From assembly GCF_042453785.1 (NCBI RefSeq), contig NC_091666.1:28168501-28232500 (forward strand): a DNA stretch of 64,000 nucleotides, read 5' to 3'. The position numbers were made by a program, and so were the translations under genes. Below the pieces are notes generated by a model that was given only the letters and a program-made list of their open reading frames with translations, did not search any database and was not told where the DNA came from. This stretch comes from Malus domestica (lineage: Eukaryota > Streptophyta > Magnoliopsida > Rosales > Rosaceae). Every line of letters starts with the position of its first letter. Position 1 is the first letter of the stretch. Shown here piece by piece: positions 46,396-58,720 of the stretch.

Positions 46396-49323
46396 ATGGA
46401 GTCAGCTGCATCACTATTGATTGGGAAAATTGCGTTCATTCTTGAGAACGAAGCATCTTCCATAGCGGCAGTCCGTGATGAAGTTGATGAGCTTAAGCTG
46501 GAGCTCATAAGCATGAAATCTTTCTTAATAGATGCTGAAGGCAAGGAACCACAAACAGAAGGAGAGAAAACGTGGGTTACAAGCGTCAGAGATTTGACCT
46601 GCGATGCTGAAAATGTCATTGATGAGTTCATGTATCACATATATGACAAGAAGAGTGCGACTCCATTTGCAAAATTGCTCCACAGAACCATTTACTTTCC
46701 AAAGAATCTTTGGCATCAGCATCGAATAGCCAAAAAATTACAGAAAATCACAAAAAAGATCAAAGCCATTCCAGAGAGGAATGAGAGATATGGTGTCTCT
46801 ACAATAGAAGGAACAACTTCGGATAGTGTTCCCAGATGGGTGAAGAACAAAGCCGAGTCTTCTCTTTATATTATGGAAGACGAACTAATCGGGATTGAAG
46901 ACAAGAAGCAAAGGTTAATGGGGTTATTGATGAATGGAGAGGAAAATGAAATGGTTGTGTCTATAGTCGGGATGGGAGGATCAGGCAAGACAACTCTTGT
47001 TGCCAATACCTTCAACAACGAAAATGTAAAGCGGCATTTTGACTGTTATGCATGGATCACTGTTTCTCAAACTTTTGTGATCGAAGACTTATTAAAAAAT
47101 CTGATCAAGCAATTCCACCAAGGAAGAAAGGAAGAGATGACTGCACAATTGGATTCCATGAGTTACAAAGAATTGTTAGAGATGTTGTCGACATACTTGA
47201 AGTCTAAAAGGTACCTAGTTGTATTGGATGATGTGTGGGACATTAAACTTTGGCAAGAAATAAGGATACCACTTCTTAATAGACATCATGGAAGTCGAAT
47301 CATGCTTACAACTAGAAAGAAAGACATAGCATTCTATTCTTTTGAAGTTGAAAGTCGTCCTATTGAAATTGAACCCTTGGGAAACAATGAAGCTTGGGAG
47401 CTCTTTAGCAAGAAAGCATTCTCAACTTACGATAATAAATCTTGTCCACCAGAGCTTGAATCCTTAGCATGGAAACTTGTGGATAAGTGTGAAGGCCTAC
47501 CTCTGGCAGTGGTAACTTTAGGTGGTCTAATGTCTTCCAAGAGGTCATCATCGGAATGGAGAAGCGTATATAACAGCTTAAATTGGCACTTGACTAACCA
47601 TCCTATGCTGGAACCAATGAGCAGCATCTTGTTGCTTAGTTTCAACAATTTGCCCAACCGGTTGAAGCCATGTTTCTTATATTGTGCCCTTTTCCCAGAA
47701 GATTATCTCATCAAAAGAAAAAGGTTGATCAGGTTGTGGATAGCTGAAGGGTTTGTTGAACCAATTGATGGGGTCACACCAGAAGAAGTTGCAGAGGGTT
47801 ATCTTGTGGAACTGATTGTTCGTAGCATTCTACAAGTTGAAAAGCATGAAACTGTAGGACTAAGAGCATGTAAGATGCATGATCTTGTGCGTGAGCTTGC
47901 TTTGTCGATATCAAAGAAGGAAAATTTCGGTGCTACGTGTGTTGGCAGAGAAATAATAGATAAAGCTGAAATCCGCCGATTGTCAATTCAAACAACTGAA
48001 AGAGAAATTAATTCTTGCACAGGTATGTCAGAGCTTCGCTCATTTCTTGTCTTTGGCGTGTTAGAGAAATTGCCTTCTGGATTCAAGTTGTTGAGAGTTC
48101 TAGATGTGCAGGATGCTCCAATTGATAGATTTCCAGATGAACTAGTGTACTTGTTCAACTTAAGATATTTAAATTTGAAGAAAACTTTGATTGAGGAGCT
48201 TCCAGAATCCATCGGACGGCTTCACAATCTTCAAACGTTGAACATTTGTGACAGTAAGATAAAGGCACTTCCAAAAGCAATCTCCAAGTTAGTAAACCTA
48301 CGCCATCTAATCATGTATTGTTACATTGGTGATTTGGCAGTCTTTAGACATGTCAGTGGGACTAAAACAGCATCGGATCTAAGTAAATTACAGAAACTGC
48401 AAGTTTTGGATTCTGTTGAATCAGAAGGAAAGATTATTAAAGGCATCAGGAATATGACCCAACTTACAAGCCTCGGTATTACAAATGTGAAAGCAAGTGA
48501 CGAGATGGACCTCTGTGACTCCCTTCAAAAGTTAGAGCTCCTTCACACTTTGCTTTTAGTGGCAAGTGATGAAGATGAGCTTCTTCGAGTTAATGCATTA
48601 CGTTCGCCTCCTCTAGACCTTCAAAACATTTTATTGGCCGGAAAACTAGAAAGGTTACCTCTTTGGTTAGGTTCACTCAATAACCTGACACGTATGTATC
48701 TACGTTGGTCTAGACTGGAAGAAGATGTGCTACCTCACATTCAAGCATTGCCGAATCTTGAAACGCTTGGGCTATTTAATGCATATGTTGGCAAAAAATT
48801 GTGTTTCTCCAGAGGCTTCATAAAGCTTAAGGATTTGGTGTTGAGCAGCTTCCCGGTATTGAATAGTATAGCTATAGAGAAAGGGGCGATGCCAAATCTC
48901 CAGCTCTTATCCATTGCGTACTGCCTAGAGTTAAAGGCATTGCCGCAGGGCATTGAGTTCCTTGCTAACGTAGAACGCTTGACGCTGTCTTCTGTTCCAA
49001 TGCAACTTATAGAGTCAGTAAGAGGAGGCATGGATCATCCAAAGGTGCAACATATTCCTGAAATCCACCTGCATTATGAGAGAGAAAATATATGGTACCA
49101 TAAAAGCTTTTCTGGTATTCACTCTGGCAAAAGGTATGCACACTTTTATCCTTGCATAAAAAATTTGTTACTGGTAGACTTACCACATTTTTTGTATCAC
49201 ATTTGTACCACATTTTTTTATAGAGGTAGAGCTCATCGACACATGTGGATCTCATTTCTATTAGAGAGGTGGTACAAATGTGGTAAAAGTAATATTTTTG
49301 TAAAAAAATATTCCACAACTTAA
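46396..49323 (+). CDS. CC-NB-LRR disease resistance protein (RPM1-like), NLR 1
   Basis: Intracellular immune receptor; 975 residues, open throughout. The N-terminal coiled-coil (Rx-N) domain spans about 1-150 with an EDVID-type variant DAENVIDEF (about 75). NB-ARC motifs: P-loop GMGGSGKTT (about 192), RNBS-A FDCYAWITVSQ, kinase-2 YLVVLDDVWD (about 272), RNBS-B SRIMLTTR, GLPL CEGLPLAV (about 364), RNBS-D CFLYCALFPEDY (about 425), and MHD in CKMHDLVREL (about 492). LRRs follow from about 545 to 880 (LRVLDVQDAPIDRFPDELVY, LRYLNLKKTLIEELPESIG). The last about 60 codons run into a small inverted-repeat element, so the natural C-terminus may be set by splicing at AAAAG|GTATGC (49134), perhaps to CTGCAG (49630). 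The ATG matches NLR 2. Confidence 0.93.
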   Translation: MESAASLLIGKIAFILENEASSIAAVRDEVDELKLELISMKSFLIDAEGKEPQTEGEKTWVTSVRDLTCDAENVIDEFMYHIYDKKSATPFAKLLHRTIYFPKNLWHQHRIAKKLQKITKKIKAIPERNERYGVSTIEGTTSDSVPRWVKNKAESSLYIMEDELIGIEDKKQRLMGLLMNGEENEMVVSIVGMGGSGKTTLVANTFNNENVKRHFDCYAWITVSQTFVIEDLLKNLIKQFHQGRKEEMTAQLDSMSYKELLEMLSTYLKSKRYLVVLDDVWDIKLWQEIRIPLLNRHHGSRIMLTTRKKDIAFYSFEVESRPIEIEPLGNNEAWELFSKKAFSTYDNKSCPPELESLAWKLVDKCEGLPLAVVTLGGLMSSKRSSSEWRSVYNSLNWHLTNHPMLEPMSSILLLSFNNLPNRLKPCFLYCALFPEDYLIKRKRLIRLWIAEGFVEPIDGVTPEEVAEGYLVELIVRSILQVEKHETVGLRACKMHDLVRELALSISKKENFGATCVGREIIDKAEIRRLSIQTTEREINSCTGMSELRSFLVFGVLEKLPSGFKLLRVLDVQDAPIDRFPDELVYLFNLRYLNLKKTLIEELPESIGRLHNLQTLNICDSKIKALPKAISKLVNLRHLIMYCYIGDLAVFRHVSGTKTASDLSKLQKLQVLDSVESEGKIIKGIRNMTQLTSLGITNVKASDEMDLCDSLQKLELLHTLLLVASDEDELLRVNALRSPPLDLQNILLAGKLERLPLWLGSLNNLTRMYLRWSRLEEDVLPHIQALPNLETLGLFNAYVGKKLCFSRGFIKLKDLVLSSFPVLNSIAIEKGAMPNLQLLSIAYCLELKALPQGIEFLANVERLTLSSVPMQLIESVRGGMDHPKVQHIPEIHLHYERENIWYHKSFSGIHSGKRYAHFYPCIKNLLLVDLPHFLYHICTTFFYRGRAHRHMWISFLLERWYKCGKSNIFVKKYSTT
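49157..49316. mobile_element. Small inverted-repeat element at the end of NLR 1
   Basis: TACCACATTT...TTTGTACCAC on the left pairs with GTGGTACAAATGTGGTA on the right. Weaker pairing extends outward. The same element lies at the same place after NLR 2 (about 61480-61650), so it predates the duplication. It supplies the last codons of the NLR 1 open frame. Confidence 0.6.
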
Positions 49324-49809
49324 TTATTTGAACTATTACGTTAGAAAGTTAAAAGGTTGGTGATTTTTATACTCCTATTTTTTTTTTCCTTATGCGCTCC
49401 TCTTGTTTTGATTCGTTAGTGTTTTGATTTATTAGGCTATGAAAAAGAGGAAGTAGTGCATCGGAGTGTAAAAATCATTTTCCCTCACAGTTTGCCTGTC
49501 CAATCTTATATAGAAGTCCGGCAAAGACAAAATATGCATGCATTGAGATTTTATTTAGTAACTGTGTTTCTTTTGTCTTTTAATGTCCTTTTTGTAGAAT
49601 CAAGCCTCATAAGCACTTGTGAGACTGCAGTGAGTTCTCCTTTGTGCCAGTTGATTTTACGGTGAATCTCGACTTTCGTTATAGTAACAGAGCTGACTAT
49701 ATACGTGTTGAGTGATTCGCCAAGGAAGAATTCGTCTATTGTTTGTGTGTTGTGTGAAGTTGCAAACATTGATCGATCTTGGTTTCTTATTTGCCCTTTG
49801 TGAAATTGA

Positions 49810-50028
49810 ATAATGCCCAAGATTCTATTTATGTAACTGAAACTTATATTATTAATTGCTTGCGTGTGTTTTGATGTAATAATATTGGTTTGGAACTGAA
49901 TCTGTCATTGATGAGAATAATACCCAAGATTCTGTTTGTGTAACAGGAACTTATATTATTGTTTGCTTGCATGTATTTTGATATAATAATATTGGTTTGG
50001 AACTGAATATGTCAGTGATGAGACCAAT
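49810..50028. repeat. 109-bp tandem duplication 3' of NLR 1
   Basis: Two copies of AATA.TGCCCAAGATTCT...GGTTTGGAACTGAATCTGTC...GATGAGA. The same duplication is at 62150-62365 behind NLR 2, so it is older than the segmental duplication. Confidence 0.85.
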
Positions 50029-50450
50029 TCTAACTAAATCCATGATTATGACCTATTTTTCATTTTCAATATTTTTTATTTTTTATCAAGTTTTCAAATA
50101 TATATTGTTTTAGAGAGGTAAATTTTATGGTGGATGTTTTAGCTCACTATGACTCACTTGAAAAATTATTAGACGGTACGGTATTACTATTTAGGTCGGT
50201 GATACTTCTATTCAAATTTTAACATGTGTGCAGTTTCTTACGGCAGCTTTTTAATTTACAATTAATTTTTATTTTTTAGTTTAAACAAAATGAAAAGAAC
50301 TAAAAATAAAAAGCGTTTTGACGTAGATGCCTAACTTTTAAAATTAGAAAAATTAACGAAAATAATTTGAAAAATCTAAGTTTTAAAGATAAGAACAAAA
50401 TAAATAGTACCAGATTGATTTTTTAGTATAAAAATATAATTTTCTTTAAA

Positions 50451-52740
<2,290 letters not shown>

Positions 52741-53055
52741 TTTATATGTGAGAGAGTGCTTCGTCACACGAAATGATCATTCTATTCTTGTCATGTGCAG
52801 AAGTGTTGAGCTGATAGAAGATAAACACTTAAAAAGATTATGATTGTAATATTGAGTAGAATATCTAATTTAATTTCGCTTCAGCATATATAGATGAACT
52901 GAGGATCTCACTTTTCCAGAACTTCTTGTTTCTCTGATTTGTGTAGTAATTTGTGCACAGAATCTTAAGGCTTGGGTTTTACTGATCAAATTGTTATAAA
53001 AAAATCATAAAACTACATCACAATAATCATATGAATATTTTCATCTAATACACAT
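52741..53055. other. ELP3 intron remnant and junction
   Basis: 52800-52985 repeats almost exactly at 63259-63420, where the next ELP3 exon follows. At about 52986 ELP3 homology stops. No gene is present. Confidence 0.7.
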
Positions 53056-53216
53056 TTGGTGCCATGGCAAGTGCCTTCGCCCATGAGCGGTAGGTCTCGG
53101 GTTCGAGACTTGGGAGCAGCCTCTCCATAAATGGGGGTAAGGCTAGCCGACATTCACCTCTCCCAGACCCTGCGTAAAGCGGGAGCCTTGTGCACTGGGT
53201 ACGACCTTTTTTTTTT
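53056..53216 (+). mobile_element. tRNA-derived SINE, about 160 bp
   Basis: A box-B-like GGTTCGAGACT lies at about 53099-53109 and the A-box region at about 53065-53085 (TGGCAAGTGCC). The 3' end is GTACGACC plus a T run. The short flanking repeat ACACAT (53050-53055 and 53217-53222) marks the insertion. It resembles plant Au-type SINEs with T tails. A 3' fragment of the same family is at 27489. Confidence 0.8.
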
Positions 53217-53354
53217 ACACATAAGACAAAAATCATAAAATTTATTTGAAATTCAATATTGTAATGAGGTGATGATGGAAAGATAGAGGTGGAATAATTG
53301 TGGTGGGGTTCCGGGGTAAGGTTTGTATTGGATGGGTGGATTTGGGGCTTTGTG

Positions 53355-53517
53355 CTAATTAAAAGAGGGAATTGCATGAGAAGTAGTTGGGCCTCGGGTT
53401 TGTAGACGAAAAAGAGTTTTAATTTTTTGAATGACCTGGCTCAAAACGGCACCGTCTAGGCCAGGACATTAAAAACAATATTAAAAGAGGGAATTGCATG
53501 AGAAGTAGCTGGGTGCT
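53355..53517. repeat. Direct repeat of about 36 bp, copies 120 bp apart
   Basis: TTAAAAGAGGGAATTGCATG and AGAAGTAG.TGGG occur at 53359-53392 and 53480-53513. Confidence 0.75.
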
Positions 53518-53678
53518 GCGTTGCAAATTCCAAAACCAGTACGGGACCAGGCAGTCTGGTGGTCCTCAATGATCTTCACAGATGCTTCTCCGATCTTCCG
53601 GAGGGTCCAGGGACCACCCAGGTCCTGTAATGGATCCTCCCCTGCCCCCACACACTACCTTTCACCTGATTCCCACAC

Positions 53679-53887
53679 GGAGGCAGATTCCCTGCCCTCC
53701 CACTTTCCGTACTCTCCCGTGCCCTTCTGTTTGTATGGTCACGGTTAAGTCACGTCAACATTTTATATTACTATTCTTTTTTGTCTTATTATCTCTATAA
53801 AAAAATAATATAAAATGTTGACGTGGCTTAACCGTGACCACATAAAACGGGAGGGCACGGGAAGTGGGAGGGAGAGAATCTGCCTCC
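53679..53887. mobile_element. Mutator-like MITE, 209 bp
   Basis: Inverted repeats of about 95 bp start GGAGGCAGATTC and contain CACGGTTAAG.CACGTCAAC and ATTTTATATTA around a short T/A-rich loop. The flanking 9-bp repeat is TTCCCACAC / TTTCCACAC (one mismatch; 53670-53678, 53888-53896). It lies just upstream of the HemW pseudogene. A right-arm fragment lies at 54767-54868. Confidence 0.87.
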
Positions 53888-53899
53888 TTTCCACACACC

Positions 53900-54640
53900 G
53901 CGCCAACTGTTCGACAATATGCCTCAACCAAACCCCCCGCCATTATTCTCCCGCCTCCCACTTCCGCCTACATTCACCTCCCTTTCTGCCGGAAGCGCTG
54001 TCACTACTGCGACTTCACAATCGTCGCCCTCGGCGCTGCTTCCGCCCAAACTGAAGACGACCCGCGAATGACAAACTACGTCCAGTTACTTTGCCGGGAA
54101 ATCAACTCCACGAAAGACGAAAACAAGACCGACCAGCCTCTGGAGAAGGTGTTTTTTTGCAGCGGCACGCCATCTCTTGTGCCGCCAAAGCTCGTGAATT
54201 CCGTTTTGGAGACGTTGAGGTTGAAATTCGGGTTGAGTTCCCTCCAAGTCGAACAAGGCACGAAATCTACGGTTTTAGTTTTGGAATGAATTTGGTCCTG
54301 AAGTTGGAGTTTTTTGTTTGCAGGTATACACCAGGGGAGTTCCCGTTGCCTTCAGAAACGCGGTCTGCTGAGTTCTATAAGATGGCGTCTAGGACGCTTT
54401 CGGATATCACTGCAAACACAATCTAACTTATTGGAAGAACAAGCCTTTCTATGCTCTCGGCCTTGGCTCCGCTAGCTATGTCGATGGCGTGAGGTTTTCG
54501 AGACCAAAGAGGATGAAAGAGTACACAGGTTATGTGGAGAATACGGAGAATGATTTGGTGGAGTGCGGTGAGAGTCCCCGTACGCTGCAGGACATGGCCA
54601 CGGACGTTGTTATGATCTCTCTTTGCATGAAGAGAAAACA
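53900..54640 (+). pseudogene. HemW-like radical SAM protein pseudogene
   Basis: HemW-type proteins (related to oxygen-independent coproporphyrinogen oxidase HemN) bind haem and a 4Fe-4S cluster; plant forms are organellar. 53960-54238 encodes AYIHLPFCRKRCHYCDF with the CX3CX2C cluster motif, then FFCSGTPSLVPPKLV (one of the usual glycines is Cys) and LRLKFGLSS. It jumps directly to LQVEQGTK, losing roughly 150 internal residues. After an apparent intron ending TTTGCAG (54323) come YTPGEFPLPSETRSAEFYKM and, after another deletion, NKPFYALGLGSASYVDG, MKEYTGYVENTEND and DMATDVVMISL in different frames. Confidence 0.82.
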
Positions 54641-54766
54641 TTACATTTATGTACAATTACTGCTTCGCTGAATTAATATTTAATAAATTCGTCTTTGGCT
54701 CTTTTCATCGACTTTCATCCCTTGCTTTCACATTCTTTTATTTTATCTTTTTTTTGCTATAAAAAG

Positions 54767-54868
54767 TTAATATAAGATGTTGACGTGACTTAACCGTGAC
54801 CGTTTAAATAGGAGGGGAGGGAAGGGGGGGAAGGGGAGGGGAAAAAAAGGGAAGAGAATCCTACTCTC
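54767..54868. mobile_element. MITE right-arm fragment with a G-rich tract
   Basis: TTAATATAAGATGTTGACGT and GACTTAACCGTGACCGTTTA match the right arm of 53679-53887. They are followed by a run of G tracts (54811-54841) with several GGG or longer blocks. A complete left arm is not present. Confidence 0.65.
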
Positions 54869-56015
54869 TCACAATGAGCTACCAATAATATGGTTCAAAT
54901 TCGTCTTTGACCAGAATAGAATTTAAGACATCTCACTTATAAATGAAGAAAAATACCACTAGGCTGTATTAACAAGTATTTATTATAATTAGTATTATAA
55001 ATAATAAATAAAACAAAAAATAATAAAAACTGAAACAAAAAAAAGAAGAAAAAACCGTACCGTTCAAACTTCAAAGTCAGGGGGAGGGTAAGAGGGAGAC
55101 CTCCCTTTCTCTGCCGCATATCTCCTGGTTTTATTTTTATTTTTTTTTGGTAAAAAAACCTTCCTGATCTTTTTCCTCTCTAGAAACTCATGTGTTATTA
55201 CCATTTATTGGATGATATGCCGCTTGTTCAGATTGTTCTCATGCTTGACCAATGAGGGAAAAAATCGTTTTCCACAATCTAATTTAGCACTCAAAATACC
55301 AAGAATGAAGAATTAGGGTTTTGGGTTTAGTTTTGTTTACCGAACAAAATAATTCAAAAGATCGAGCGATTGCTCGATACGCTTTGTGTGCTTCTTAATT
55401 TTGTATAAATCGAATCAAATCAACATGCAGTAAAGACGGATTTTCTCTCCTCCTCCTTACGTTCGTGACCAGTTGATTTTTTTTCCTTTTGATTTCTATT
55501 GGATTAATTGATTCTTATTCATTTAATATAATTTTTTATTTATTACTTATAATTCACATCATCATCCATGTCACTTAAGGTTTAAACTTTTCAACAATAG
55601 TCTTAATCAAGACCATTGAATGTTATAAAGTCTAATGGCTAAAAAAGAGTGTAACAATATTTGTCTCTTGATCATATTATATATGTACTTTTAGATATGA
55701 ATATAAATTATTCTCTACTAATTTTTCAATACGGTATGATAATATCGTCAGTAATATTATCGAATACCAACATATACCTAAAATTTCAGTTTGCTACAAT
55801 ACCGTGTCATTATCGATCGGCATAAAATCGATATGGTACGGTTGTCAATCGGTGGCACGATAAGTGTTGAATCAGAAACTAAAAAAGTAATTGAATTTTA
55901 CTGGAAGTGTATATAAACTTTTGTAATGTGAATTAAAATTACAGTGTGCTTGAGTGATTTTTCAAAACCTTGTGTTTGTTATTTGAAATAAGAGTTTTCT
56001 ATTATATTTTTAATT
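54869..56015. other. Gene-free AT-rich stretch
   Basis: No coding sequence or clear element recognised. Repeated TATCGAT and ATACCG-type motifs lie at 55730-55865 but do not form a clean repeat. Confidence 0.55.
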
Positions 56016-56922
56016 GAGTAAACTGTCGGTTTACCCCCTGAACTTTCACCTCACTTTCGATTTCCCCCCTGAACTTTTCCATTGGAAAATTAAGGACTCA
56101 AACTAATTTTTTTAGCCAATTTGCCCCCTACCGTTAGTTTTTCATATATTCCATCCATATTTCCGTTAAGTGAGACCATGTGCACAACATGTGAGGGTAG
56201 TTAAGTTATTTCACTCTTAAAAATGATTAAAAAACTAAAAATAATAAAAAAAGCAAAACTTTCCCTCTATTTTTTCCCGCTAATTCCTATCCTCGATTTT
56301 ATTTTTCCCTCTCATTCCTATGCATGAGAAATGACATATGGTGTTATTGTCTACCATTTTTATTTTCTCTAACAAATTAATAATTTGACAAATGCTAATG
56401 GTGCTATTGTCTCCAAAGCAGTGCATTAATATAAGAAACCCTAGTCTTTTTTATGGACATGTTTCTTATATTAATGCACTGCTTTGGAGACAATAACACC
56501 ATAAGCATTTGTCAAATTATTAATTTGTTAGAGAAAATAAAAATGGTAGTACATGCTTCAAAAAAAAGATTAACTTAGCTACTTATGAAGACAATAACAC
56601 CATATGTTATTTCTCATGCATAGGAATGAGAGGGAAAATTAAAATTGAGGATAGGAATTAGCGGGAAAAAATAGAGGGAAAATTATTATTATTATTTATT
56701 TTCAGTTTTTAATCATTTTTAAATTGAAATGACTTAACTATCCTCACATGTTATGCACATGGTCTCACTTAACGGAAATATGGATGGAATATATGAAAAA
56801 CTAACGGTAAGGGGCAAATTGGCTAAAAAAATTAGTTTGAGTCCTTAATTTTCCAATAGAAAAGTTCAGGGGGGAAATCGAAAGTGAGGTGAAAGTTCAG
56901 GGGGTAAACCGACAGTTTACCC
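56016..56922. mobile_element. Palindromic Mutator-like MITE, copy 2, 907 bp
   Basis: It is nearly the same sequence and the same length as copy 1. Its flanking repeat is different: ATTTTTAATT, 10 bp, exact (56006-56015, 56923-56932). Differences from copy 1 are a few substitutions and small indels (loss of GGA near 56620 and one extra ATT unit near 56690). Confidence 0.92.
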
Positions 56923-56989
56923 ATTTTTAATTTTATTCGTGCACCAATTATTTTTCTACCGAACCCAAATTCGAAGCGCAACTTTAATT

Positions 56990-58720
56990 GACCTCACCAC
57001 GCAATTATTGTCGGCGAGCAAAATACATCCTACGGTTTCAGTTCCACGGTTTACAAATTGCCACGTACATCACATTATCATCTTTGTCCAAAGGTTTTTG
57101 TCTTCGGCTGAAATTATTGGTCTTTGTCAGAAAGTATTCGTAAGAACCAAAAAGTACTGGTCTTTGTTTCATGACTTCCATCGTAACTTCCAATTGTTTC
57201 TAATTCTAAAGTGAATTTCTCTAATTTTACTTTTCTCCGTCATATCGAATAAGAATAGATAAGAGGCTCGTGGAATTGACGTGAGGGGTTAAGAATGGCT
57301 ACATTCATGAGCAAGCTCCAATCCCTTCGTCGAATAGATAAGAGGTTCGTGGAAGTGACGTGAGGGGTTAGGAATGGCTATATTCCATGAGTGAGCTCCA
57401 ATACCTTCGTCGAATAGATAAGAGGCTCCTGGAAGTGACGTGAGGGATTAGGAATGGCTATATTCTATGAGTGAGCTCCAATACCTTCGTCGAATAGATA
57501 AGAGGCTCGTGGAAGTGACATGAGGGGTTAGGAATGGCTATATTCTATGAGTGAGCTCCAATCCCTTCATCTCATATTTGATATTTTTATTTTCATTGAC
57601 AAAGGAGCCCAACAATAATGACGTCAGAGCAACTGAAGCATATCATTGCAACTCTTTTGTGAGCTTCCGTAGGCCCCAAGGTACGTTATTCTGCATTCTT
57701 ACTACCATATCTAATATCATTCGAGAAATTTTCTTGAAGAAAGTATAAGGGCTTATGAGCTACTCTGACTTTTGTTTCACTTTTTTTTCTTATTATATAT
57801 GTAATTCATATTCTGAGCATTCATCATTAAACACAAGACTTCAAATTCGATTTCTTCCTCAACAATTACATATATTGAAAAAATAAAATACAAAATGAAG
57901 GTTTTTTATTTTTTGTAAAGCCTATAACAATTTATTGAAAAAAAATAAAAGTATTCAACAAGTTTATTACAATATCTTTAAAAAATAAAATGCAAAGTGA
58001 CAATTATCTATTTTCTGTGTAGACGGGTCTAGGCGGGAGCTTAAATAGGTCTAGGTATCATTTCTTAATTTTCAAATTCCTAGGTATTAATTGGGACGGT
58101 GGCCAACTGCTTAGCGCCGCTGGGATTTTTAGAACAATGGTTAATGTGTTGACCCAAGACCTGTTATTTTCTTGTCGTTCAGTGTCTGATTAACGGGTCG
58201 TGCAAAAAATTGTGTGGTATTTCTGTAGAGTCCAATCTACTATACCCAAAACATTCCGTTCTTTTCGACGTGTGTACTTTCATTTAACAACAATTTTGTG
58301 GTACTTGCCAACTGCCACCTACAAAGAATTGAAACTTTTGGTTATCCTTTAACACTGACTAAAATCCATGACATTTGGTGGAAGAATTAGATTGAATGAG
58401 TTCGAAATTTTCAATCATAGATTTTTGTTCTGGAACCAAATTCTTTAATTCTGTGTTCTTGCAAAAAAGACTCGAGAAGTAGTTTTCGGACTTTTGAAGT
58501 TTGGCCCTTTGTTAAACTGAATGAAAGTTAAGAAGAGAAATTTAAATTTCTTTCGTAACTTATTTAGATCTTGATTTCTTTTGGTTTGTGGTTTCGATTT
58601 GAAAACTAAGCACTTTGTTAAATACAAAAATTTATCCACTGCATTCTTTTTTTCTTTTTCTGTTGTTTTGAAACTTGTCTTTTCTGCTAACAGATTGCAT
58701 ACCAAGTATCGAAAGCCAAA
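56990..58720 (+). repeat. Arm 2 of the NLR segmental duplication, 5' part
   Basis: Homologous to 43011-43514 plus 45552-46395, without the 2-kb LTR insertion. It carries its own minisatellite (57245-57570). The last 850 bp are nearly identical to the upstream region of NLR 1. Confidence 0.85.
57245..57570. repeat. 80-bp minisatellite, four copies
   Basis: Unit CGAATAGATAAGAGGCTCGT...GGAATGGCTATATTCTATGA...CCAATACCTTCGT, starting near 57245, 57332, 57411 and 57491. Arm 1 has no corresponding array, so it arose after the duplication or was lost there. Confidence 0.9.

Noticed and set aside
46314-46631. Minus-strand frames over the NLR genes, including 58687-58944
   Set aside because: They are antisense shadows shared by both paralogues, with no domain.
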